A DNA stretch of 5,111 nt, taken from positions 1 to 5,111 of the forward strand of contig CABSAB010000136.1 in NCBI GenBank assembly GCA_902475515.1, read 5' to 3'. This document shows positions 1-5,111 of this stretch, piece after piece (the stretch's first letter is position 1; each line of letters opens with the position of its first letter). The position numbers were made by a program, and so were the translations under genes. This stretch comes from an uncultured Eubacteriales bacterium. GTDB lineage: Bacteria > Bacillota > Clostridia > Oscillospirales > Oscillospiraceae. The notes below the pieces were generated by a model. It saw only the letters and a program-made list of their open reading frames with translations. It was not told the DNA's origin and ran no database searches.

Positions 1-69
1 GCGGATCTCCTTGGGGATCACCACCCGGCCCAGGTCGTCAATACGGCGTACGATTCCAGTAGCTTTCAT
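1..69 (-). CDS. spoVT: SpoVT-type AbrB-family sporulation transcription factor, N-terminal fragment (runs off left edge)
   Basis: Only the first 23 codons lie in the window, read leftward from an ATG at 69-67. They begin MKATGIVRRIDDLGRV and continue VIPKEIR, which is the swapped-hairpin AbrB DNA-binding fold; as I recall it, this stretch matches the start of Bacillus subtilis SpoVT essentially throughout. SpoVT is a forespore DNA-binding regulator that tunes the sigma-G regulon during late sporulation and affects spore germination; the full protein is about 178 residues, with a C-terminal GAF-like domain. That domain is outside the window, so a shorter AbrB/Abh-type regulator cannot be excluded, although the MKATGIVRRIDDLGRV start is the usual SpoVT/AbrB signature. 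The start is well supported by a GGAGGAAG ribosome binding site 7 nt upstream and a sigma-G-like promoter. It is divergent from the beta-helix gene at 295. Confidence 0.82.
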   Translation of the reverse strand, partial: MKATGIVRRIDDLGRVVIPKEIR

Positions 70-76
70 ATATAAA

Positions 77-84
77 CTTCCTCC
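77..84 (-). promoter_or_regulatory. Ribosome binding site of spoVT
   Basis: Read on the minus strand, this is GGAGGAAG, ending 7 nt before the ATG at 69-67. It is near-complementary to the 3' end of 16S rRNA and fixes the start of the partial gene. Confidence 0.8.
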
Positions 85-104
85 GTCTCGAATTTTTACA
101 AGGC

Positions 105-133
105 TAGTATTTACCTGTGGAGGGCTTTTATGC
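105..133 (-). promoter_or_regulatory. Candidate sigma-G-type promoter for spoVT
   Basis: On the minus strand there is GCATA (133-129), a 17-nt spacer, then AATACTA (111-105). This matches the forespore sigma-G pattern (-35 gnATR, -10 CATnnTA) fully at -35 and at six of seven positions at -10, lacking only the first C. Transcription would start near position 98, leaving a leader of about 30 nt that contains the ribosome binding site. Bacillus spoVT is known to be transcribed by sigma-G, so element and gene agree. Sigma-F and sigma-G sites overlap in sequence, and a weak sigma-A reading in the same stretch (TTCGCA-17-TAAATA) is possible. Confidence 0.5.
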
Positions 134-185
134 GAAGAATGGATTTTAGAAAATTTTCCAAAAAACGATTTGCCGGTCATGCCTG

Positions 186-218
186 CCCAGGGAGGAAAGG
201 ACTCAAGGCCTCTCTGGG
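186..218. repeat. Inverted repeat (hairpin or operator candidate) between the divergent promoters
   Basis: CCCAGGGAGG (186-195) can pair with CCTCTCTGGG (209-218): ten base pairs, one of them G-U, around a 13-nt loop. The right arm ends 3 nt before the -35-like element of the rightward promoter. A T-rich stretch follows at 227-233, but no gene upstream on the plus strand needs a terminator there. It could be a regulator binding site, a hairpin ending antisense transcription into this gene, or chance. The pairing is seen; the role is unknown. Confidence 0.35.
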
Positions 219-221
219 TGC

Positions 222-249
222 TTGTGTATTTTTCCGGTTGTGATATAAT
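222..249 (+). promoter_or_regulatory. Extended -10 sigma-A promoter for the beta-helix gene
   Basis: TGATATAAT at 241-249 is a perfect extended -10 (TG, one base, TATAAT). A weak -35, TTGTGT at 222-227, lies 16 nt upstream of the TATAAT. The extended -10 compensates for the poor -35. Transcription should start near 256, giving a leader of about 40 nt to the ATG at 295. A vegetative-type promoter of this quality suggests expression outside sporulation. Confidence 0.72.
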
Positions 250-280
250 AGGACCCAGCATGGTTCGATCCAATGAGAAA

Positions 281-285
281 AGGAG
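281..285 (+). promoter_or_regulatory. Ribosome binding site deciding the start of the beta-helix gene
   Basis: The AGGAG lies 9 nt before the ATG at 295. An in-frame ATG at 286 directly abuts it with no spacer, so ribosomes could not use that one; 295 is the better start. Confidence 0.75.
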
Positions 286-294
286 ATGTTTATC

Positions 295-1863
295 ATGAAT
301 ACCATAAAAGCCAAGCTCCCGGCCTATGGCATGCCCACCTTGGAGGGGTCCGTCAATAAGCCCGAAAAGGTCAGCATGATGCCGCCCATGGGCGATATGC
401 CCGGCCCCGGCGGTCCGGAGGGCCCTGGCGAAGGCGGAATGCCTCCCGGACAGGGTTCCGATGCGGTGAAGCCCTGCCCGCCTACCTGCCGCCCTTCGGA
501 GCATCCCGGCTCTGTGCCCGGTGCAGATGTGGAGCCCGGCAAGCCCGGCCCCGGTTTCCCCGGCGGCGGTCCTCCCAAGGCGCCTCCGTTCCCCAGAATG
601 GAATCCATCGATGTACTGGACGGCAAGCTTTATCTGGCGGAAAATCCCTATGCGGAGATCTCCGGCGATATCAGCGACAAGGTGATGTCCGGAGTGTCCT
701 ACAAGACCGACGAGGTCTGCCTGAACGGACTGTATATCGGCGGTGACAGCAGCTACAAGATCAAGGATTCCCGGTTTGAGATGAATGGATACGGCATCGA
801 TGATTTTGCTGGGAACGGTTCTGCCATTATGCTGAACAATACCGCCAAGTGCGAAATGAAGAATGTGAACGTGGTCACCCACGGCGTCATTCGGCCCTGC
901 ACCGTGGCCACCGGCGACAGCACTCTGATCGTCCGGAACTGCGTGCTGGATTCCCGGGGCGGCGAGATCCCTGCCAGCTATGTGCCCCGGGTGGCCTCTG
1001 GTATGATGGAGCCCCCACCGGGACTGAAGCTTGGCGGCAACTGCCGAACCCACCTTTCCATGGGAAACTCCAAGTGCTATTTCTATGATTCCAAGATTCT
1101 GGCGCATTCCTGGGCTGCGCTTTCTACGGACAGTTCTCAGGGAGATTTGTACCTGGAGGCCAACAATTGCGATGTGGTCTGCGAGACCGTGGGTTACGGC
1201 ACCTATGCGGACAACGGCTGCCACAACGTGCTCAATGACTGCCGCATCACCGTGGATACCCATGTGGCCATCATCGCCGGGGATGCCTGGGTGAAGCTGA
1301 ACGATTGTACCGTGAAGTCCAATCAGTACGGCGCCATGCTCCACGGCGTCCGGGGGCATTATACGGAGACCACCGAGTGCCACATTGTGGGCGGCGATTG
1401 GGACGTGGGCGAGGCACTGTTCTTTGTGAAGTCTGAGAACGTCTATCTGAAGCTGGACGGGGCCAAGGTGAAGACCGGGAAATACCTGGTCCATGCCATT
1501 GTCAATGACGACGATGCGGCCACCAAGGTGCCTGACGACATGAAACTCAAGTGCTACGGCGTCAACGCAGTCCTTGCAAACGGCGACTATGCGGGCGATA
1601 TCGTCAACGACGATACGGACCGCACCATGAATGTCTCCATTCTGAACGCCACAGTCAAGGGCGTGATCACCGACGCCTATATCAAGCTGGAGGGTTCCAA
1701 GTGGACCGCCACCGGCGATTCCAGCGTGTGCCTGGTGGGTGAGACCGCTGCGGAGCAGCTGGACGCTCCGGCGGGTGTCACCATCACGGCCATAGCCGGA
1801 GAGGGCTGTGCCCTGGCAGGGGAGTACACCCTGGCCTCCGGCGGAGCGCTGAACGTGCAATGA
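295..1863 (+). CDS. Hypothetical protein with Pro/Gly/Met-rich N-terminus and right-handed beta-helix-like body
   Basis: I do not recognise a named family. The 522-residue product has no signal peptide, membrane segment, LPXTG or S-layer repeats, and 17 cysteines, so it looks cytoplasmic or released by a non-classical route. Residues 1-27 are ordinary and begin MNTIKAKLPAYGM. Residues 28-100 are Pro/Gly/Met-rich and likely disordered. From about 140 to 475, irregular repeats of 22-33 residues follow a pattern of hydrophobic-x-hydrophobic-x-N/D-C/S-x-I/V, e.g. VLNDCRITV (312-320) and VKLNDCTV (333-340), typical of stacked coils of a parallel beta-helix. Equivalent turn positions fall near 159, 191, 216, 266, 292, 316, 338, 362, 390, 452 and 468. 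The C-terminus (GEYTLASGGALNVQ) resembles an edge strand or cap. Such folds occur in pectate lyases, carbohydrate-binding proteins and adhesins, but I see no clear catalytic set. Its own promoter precedes it and a terminator follows, so it appears monocistronic. Gene reality is near certain; function is unknown. Confidence 0.9.
   Translation: MNTIKAKLPAYGMPTLEGSVNKPEKVSMMPPMGDMPGPGGPEGPGEGGMPPGQGSDAVKPCPPTCRPSEHPGSVPGADVEPGKPGPGFPGGGPPKAPPFPRMESIDVLDGKLYLAENPYAEISGDISDKVMSGVSYKTDEVCLNGLYIGGDSSYKIKDSRFEMNGYGIDDFAGNGSAIMLNNTAKCEMKNVNVVTHGVIRPCTVATGDSTLIVRNCVLDSRGGEIPASYVPRVASGMMEPPPGLKLGGNCRTHLSMGNSKCYFYDSKILAHSWAALSTDSSQGDLYLEANNCDVVCETVGYGTYADNGCHNVLNDCRITVDTHVAIIAGDAWVKLNDCTVKSNQYGAMLHGVRGHYTETTECHIVGGDWDVGEALFFVKSENVYLKLDGAKVKTGKYLVHAIVNDDDAATKVPDDMKLKCYGVNAVLANGDYAGDIVNDDTDRTMNVSILNATVKGVITDAYIKLEGSKWTATGDSSVCLVGETAAEQLDAPAGVTITAIAGEGCALAGEYTLASGGALNVQ
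376..594 (+). repeat. Low-complexity Pro/Gly/Met-rich coding segment
   Basis: This stretch encodes residues 28-100 of the beta-helix protein, dominated by Pro and Gly with Met clustered at 28, 29, 32, 35 and 49 (e.g. MPGPGGPEGPGEGGMPPG, residues 35-52). It suggests collagen (Gly-X-Y) but the triplet register is not kept, so it is not a true collagen-like repeat. The DNA is rich in CCCGGC/CCCCGG words that recur irregularly. Likely a flexible, extended linker or tail; two Cys sit at 61 and 65 in PCPPTC. Confidence 0.75.
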
Positions 1864-1882
1864 TCATCTGATGGGATCAAAG

Positions 1883-1915
1883 CAAAACGCGTACCGAGAT
1901 CCGGTACGCGTTTTG
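1883..1915. terminator. Bidirectional rho-independent terminator between convergent genes
   Basis: CAAAACGCGTACCG (1883-1896) pairs perfectly with CGGTACGCGTTTTG (1902-1915), a 14-bp stem with a 5-nt loop AGATC. The A-tract on one arm and T-tract on the other give a U-rich 3' side in both directions (TTTTGTCTTT rightward, TTTTGCTTT leftward). It starts 20 nt after the stop of the beta-helix gene and ends 3 nt before the stop codon of the GH13-GH77 gene, serving both. Confidence 0.9.
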
Positions 1916-1918
1916 TCT

Positions 1919-4900
1919 TTATAGCTGCATCAGCTGATCTTCCGTCATACGCCAGCGCCAGTTTCCCGTGGGAACGCCGGGAACGTTGATGCGGGCCTCG
2001 TCGTCCAGCCCCAGAACGTCCTGGACCGGGAGGATCACTGCGGCGGCGGGGGAGGAAAGCAGCGCGCGGCAGATCTCCGCGGCGGAGCGGGGATCTCCGG
2101 TGGAGCGCAAATAGCCCCGCAGGGTCTGATTGTCATGGGTACCGGAGAAGAACACCCGACGGCCCGCCTCCTCCGGAGACATGGCAGCTATCTCGGATTC
2201 GGAAAATTGGAACACATTCATGCCCGGAAGCCCCGTGAGCCGCAGCAGGCAGGTGACCTGTGCATCCAGCAGGCCCAAATCCTCCGCGATGAGGGGAAGC
2301 TCCCCAAATTCCGCTGCCATCTCCCGGAAGAATGCAACCCCCGGCCCCTTGAGCCAGACGCCGTCCTTGGCGGGCTCTCCTGCGGGGATGGCATAATAGG
2401 CCGCAAAGCCACGGAAGTGGTCCAGCCTCACGGTGTCATACATGGAAAAGGCCTGCCGGAGCCGCTGTTTCCACCAGGAATATCCGTCCTCGGCCATGAC
2501 CTCCCAGCGGTAGAGGGGGTTGCCCCAGTCCTGGCCGTCCGCGGCAAAATAGTCCGGCGGACAGCCTGCACGGAGGGTGGGATAGCCTGCCCCGTCCAGG
2601 TGGAACAGCTCCCGGTGGGCCCAGGTCTCGGCGCTGTCCAGCGCCGCGTAGATGGGCAGGTCGCCAATGAGATGGATGCCCAGCGTCTTGGCTTTTTGAT
2701 GCAGGGCATCCCACTGGCAGAAGAAGCGGTATTGCTGCTCCTGAATGCGCCAAATGTCCTGGGCATAGCGCCGGAGCAGCTCCGGCAGATTTTCCCGGTC
2801 CCGTTCGGCCTGCGGCCACTGCTGCCAGGGGGTGCCAAAGCGCTCCCGCAGAATGGTGTACAGTGCATAGTCTGTGAGCCAGGCCTCGTTTTCCTGACAA
2901 AATTCCGCAAAGCCGTCCATGGACACCGTGTCCTCGGGGGCAAGCAACCGGGGGTCACCCGCAAACAGACAGCGGCTGGAATAGGGGGAATCCCCCTCGC
3001 CGGGCGGGCACAGGGGCAGCAGCATCCAGTTGACATAACCCGATTCGTGCAGGTGCTCCAGAAATGCCTCCGCATCGCAGCCCAGATTGCCCACAGGGCC
3101 ATCTCCCGGCAGGGAAAACACCGGGCACAGCAGCCCCGTGCCCTGGGGGAGCCGGGCATGTGCCGGCAGGGGAGAGAAGCAGGAAGTGTCCCAGCCCTCC
3201 CGGTACAGCACCACCCCGGACAGCGGCGGCAGGTAGAGCGTTTTTGTCCCGGCGTCATAGACCAGCCCCGTGAGCAGATCCATGGCGGTCCCGAGGCTTT
3301 GGGGGTAGGGGATGGCTGCCTCCACTTGAGAGCGGTTTACATAAATATTGGCCGCTGCGTCCTCCAGCCGCCGCTCCAGACAAAATACATCCTCGCAGAC
3401 GGCCCTGGGCAGGAAGCTCCCGCTCCGCAGCACCGGATATTCCTGCCGCAGGTGGGACAAATAGCGCACATGGAACGAAAGGACGCCATCCTCCTTTCCC
3501 CAGGGGAAGGTGCCGCGGTTGTAGGGGTCCGCAAAGCCCTCCATGCCGGCTTCGTCGCCATAGTACACGCAGGGGACCCCGGAGAAAGTGAACTGCAGGA
3601 GCTGTAAAAGCTTCAGACGAGCGGTGGCCAGATAGCGGCTGTGGCCGTCCAGCCGGAATTCCTCCTGGGCTTGGGGCGTCAGGTCTTCCGGCGCCTCGCC
3701 CAATACCGTGAGAATGCGGGGGGTGTCGTGGGTGCCGATGAGATTCAGCGCCCCATAGAAAGCCGAGGGGGGATAGTTTTCGTGAATGGCCTCCATGGCC
3801 TCGGCAAAGTCCCCGGCTCCTTGGCGGCCTAGAAGAAAGTCGATAGCCCCGGTGCGGAAGGGGTAGTGCATGGTGCAGTCCAGTTCCTCCCCCAGAAGAT
3901 ATGGGCGCAGCTGACCATAGCTGATCTTATTGCTGGCGTCCTCCCAGACCTCGCCCAAAATCAAAGCATCGGACTGTTCTTCTCTGGATGCCTGGGAGAT
4001 GGCACGGATCAGGCTGTCCGGCAGCTCGTCCGCCACATCCAGCCGCCAGCCGGAGGCCCCGAGCCGAAGCCATTTCCGGATGACCCCCTGGGGGCCGCAG
4101 AGAAATTCCACATAGCCGGGGTCCGTTTCCTCCACATTGGGGAGCGAGTCCACACCCCACCAGCACTCATAGCCCGCAGGATGCTCCGGAGAAAACCGGT
4201 ACCAGCTGTCATAGGGGCTTTGTTCCGGAGAATAGGCCCCCGGTTCCGGGTAATTTCCGTAGCGGTTAAAATAGATGCTGTCATCGCCGGTGTGGCTGAA
4301 GACTCCATCCAGGAGAATGCGGATGCCCAGCCCCCTGGCCTCATGACACAGGGCAGTAAAGGCCTCCGTGTCCCCAAAGCCAGGGTCAATGGTGTGATAA
4401 TCCGCCGTGTCGTATTTGTGATTGCTCCCGGCGGTGAAAATCGGGTTCAGGTAAAGGACCCCGATGCCCAGGGACTTCAGATACAGAAGCTTTTCCCGGA
4501 TGCCCTCCAGAGTTCCGCCGAAAAAGGGCCAGCGGATGACACGTCCGGCGGAATCCTTGCAGTAAAATGGCGTGTCGTCCCAATCCTGCATCACTATGCG
4601 TTTAGAGCCCTTCCAGCCCGCCGGATGGGCCGCGTTTTTCTGCCGGACCTCCCAATCCGCGCCCCGATGAAAGCGGTCCGGAAAGATCTGATACGCAACG
4701 GCGTTTTCATACCATTCAGGAAGGGGGCGAGGGCGGTAGACGGTGATCTGCCAGGATTCCGGCGGCTGATGGAACAGCGTCCCATGGCTGGCCTTACTGC
4801 CGGCAGCCTTTCCATAGTAGACCCGCTCCGCCGGCGTGTCGATGATGAAGTAATACCAGAGGAGTCCCGGTGTTTCCGGCAGGGGCACGGATACGGAAAA

Positions 4901-5077
4901 TCCACCCTCCCCCGCCTCCATGGGAAGAAGCTGTTCCCCGTCCCACCAAAGGCGCAGGGTTACCCGGCTCCCTTGGGGCAGCTGGGCGTCCAGTGCCAAA
5001 TGGGCCGTGGTGCCCACCGCCGCCGCCCCAAAGGGGTAGCGGTACCGTGCCTGGCGGGAATCGTGAAATAGTTCCAT
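1919..5077 (-). CDS. Bifunctional GH13 neopullulanase-like / GH77 4-alpha-glucanotransferase fusion
   Basis: 1052 residues, no signal peptide, so probably cytoplasmic maltodextrin/glycogen metabolism. Residues 1-115: beta-sandwich N-domain of neopullulanase type. About 117-550: GH13 barrel with VAYQIFPDRF (127-136), region I DGVFSHTG (D257), region V-like SLPNVE (311-316), region II GWRLDVADE (nucleophile D347), region III GEVWED (acid/base E376), region IV GTHDTPR (D451). About 555-628: GH13 C-terminal beta domain. About 640-1052: GH77 (MalQ) with GDSPYSSRCLFAGDP (695-709), GDLPIY (805-810), PPDYFAADGQDWGNP (840-854), VRLDHFRGF (nucleophile D886), IAEDLG (acid/base E932), GTHDN (D982) and EARINVPG...GNWRWR near the end. 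All six catalytic residues are intact, so both halves should work: the first hydrolyses alpha-1,4 (perhaps alpha-1,6) bonds, the second transfers glucan chains. The ATG at 5077 is chosen over an in-frame ATG at 5092 because GGGAGGA precedes it by 6 nt. The GH77 half is about 410 residues against about 500 in single-domain MalQ. Confidence 0.95.
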   Translation of the reverse strand: MELFHDSRQARYRYPFGAAAVGTTAHLALDAQLPQGSRVTLRLWWDGEQLLPMEAGEGGFSVSVPLPETPGLLWYYFIIDTPAERVYYGKAAGSKASHGTLFHQPPESWQITVYRPRPLPEWYENAVAYQIFPDRFHRGADWEVRQKNAAHPAGWKGSKRIVMQDWDDTPFYCKDSAGRVIRWPFFGGTLEGIREKLLYLKSLGIGVLYLNPIFTAGSNHKYDTADYHTIDPGFGDTEAFTALCHEARGLGIRILLDGVFSHTGDDSIYFNRYGNYPEPGAYSPEQSPYDSWYRFSPEHPAGYECWWGVDSLPNVEETDPGYVEFLCGPQGVIRKWLRLGASGWRLDVADELPDSLIRAISQASREEQSDALILGEVWEDASNKISYGQLRPYLLGEELDCTMHYPFRTGAIDFLLGRQGAGDFAEAMEAIHENYPPSAFYGALNLIGTHDTPRILTVLGEAPEDLTPQAQEEFRLDGHSRYLATARLKLLQLLQFTFSGVPCVYYGDEAGMEGFADPYNRGTFPWGKEDGVLSFHVRYLSHLRQEYPVLRSGSFLPRAVCEDVFCLERRLEDAAANIYVNRSQVEAAIPYPQSLGTAMDLLTGLVYDAGTKTLYLPPLSGVVLYREGWDTSCFSPLPAHARLPQGTGLLCPVFSLPGDGPVGNLGCDAEAFLEHLHESGYVNWMLLPLCPPGEGDSPYSSRCLFAGDPRLLAPEDTVSMDGFAEFCQENEAWLTDYALYTILRERFGTPWQQWPQAERDRENLPELLRRYAQDIWRIQEQQYRFFCQWDALHQKAKTLGIHLIGDLPIYAALDSAETWAHRELFHLDGAGYPTLRAGCPPDYFAADGQDWGNPLYRWEVMAEDGYSWWKQRLRQAFSMYDTVRLDHFRGFAAYYAIPAGEPAKDGVWLKGPGVAFFREMAAEFGELPLIAEDLGLLDAQVTCLLRLTGLPGMNVFQFSESEIAAMSPEEAGRRVFFSGTHDNQTLRGYLRSTGDPRSAAEICRALLSSPAAAVILPVQDVLGLDDEARINVPGVPTGNWRWRMTEDQLMQL

Positions 5078-5083
5078 AATGTA

Positions 5084-5090
5084 TCCTCCC
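5084..5090 (-). promoter_or_regulatory. Ribosome binding site deciding the start of the GH13-GH77 gene
   Basis: Minus-strand GGGAGGA ends 6 nt before the ATG at 5077-5075. The alternative in-frame ATG at 5092-5090 overlaps this site and has only a pyrimidine-rich CGCTTCTGCCGCTTCC before it, so it would lack a ribosome binding site. No promoter can be judged: only 21 bases lie upstream in the window. Confidence 0.82.
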
Positions 5091-5111
5091 ATGGAAGCGG
5101 CAGAAGCGGCG

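Noticed and set aside
11..298. 95-codon open frame crossing the left intergenic region
   Set aside because: It starts antisense to spoVT and runs through both promoters; no family resemblance and no ribosome binding site.
260..298. 12-codon leader frame (MVRSNEKRRCLS) whose stop overlaps the beta-helix ATG as ATGA
   Set aside because: It would start about 4 nt after the predicted transcript start without a ribosome binding site, and the main gene has a good one of its own; the overlap is probably chance.
324..626. 100-codon Pro-rich open frame on the minus strand
   Set aside because: It mirrors the Pro/Gly-rich segment of the plus-strand gene; Pro (CCN) and Gly (GGN) codons are reverse complements, so this composition arises automatically.
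1861..1879. Small inverted repeat TGATC...GATCA after the stop codon
   Set aside because: Five base pairs with a 9-nt loop, much weaker than the adjacent terminator; likely incidental.
2135..3607. 490-codon open frame on the plus strand
   Set aside because: It lies opposite the GH13-GH77 gene, whose motifs are unmistakable; its translation has no recognisable domain and long open antisense frames are common in GC-rich DNA.
3866..5071. 401-codon open frame on the plus strand
   Set aside because: Also antisense to the GH13-GH77 gene, with no domain or ribosome binding site; a codon-bias shadow.
5094..5111. Two tandem copies of GAAGCGGC(A/G) at the right edge
   Set aside because: Only two 9-base units at a window edge; cannot be told from the end of an upstream gene or chance.

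Overview
The window reads as chromosome of a GC-rich, endospore-forming gut Clostridium of the Oscillospiraceae type (Flavonifractor/Lawsonibacter/Oscillibacter-like). Three things point there: the start of a SpoVT-type sporulation regulator, strong GGAGG ribosome binding sites with GC-rich coding sequence, and a cytoplasmic alpha-glucan enzyme that fuses two glycoside hydrolase families. The genus is inferred from style and gene content, not proven.

Layout. Positions 1-69 (minus) hold the first 23 codons of spoVT, which runs off the left edge. Positions 70-294 are an AT-richer divergent intergenic region. Toward the left it carries a candidate sigma-G promoter and a ribosome binding site for spoVT. 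Toward the right it carries a 10-bp inverted repeat, an extended -10 promoter and a ribosome binding site for the next gene. Positions 295-1863 (plus) encode an unrecognised 522-residue protein with a Pro/Gly/Met-rich N-terminal tail and a right-handed parallel beta-helix-like body, without a signal peptide. Positions 1883-1915 form a strong hairpin that serves as a shared terminator between convergent genes. Positions 1919-5077 (minus) encode a 1052-residue fusion of a neopullulanase-like GH13 enzyme and a compact GH77 4-alpha-glucanotransferase. The last ~20 bases hold its ribosome binding site and too little upstream sequence to name a neighbour.

How the genes work together. The GH13-GH77 enzyme is self-contained: one half hydrolyses maltodextrin, pullulan-like or glycogen-derived oligosaccharides, and the other redistributes glucan chains, probably in the cytoplasm. 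SpoVT is a forespore transcription factor. The beta-helix protein has its own sigma-A-like promoter, so it is probably expressed separately from both neighbours. Nothing in the sequence ties the three genes into one pathway. The least explained object is the beta-helix protein; no complete novel multi-gene system is visible.
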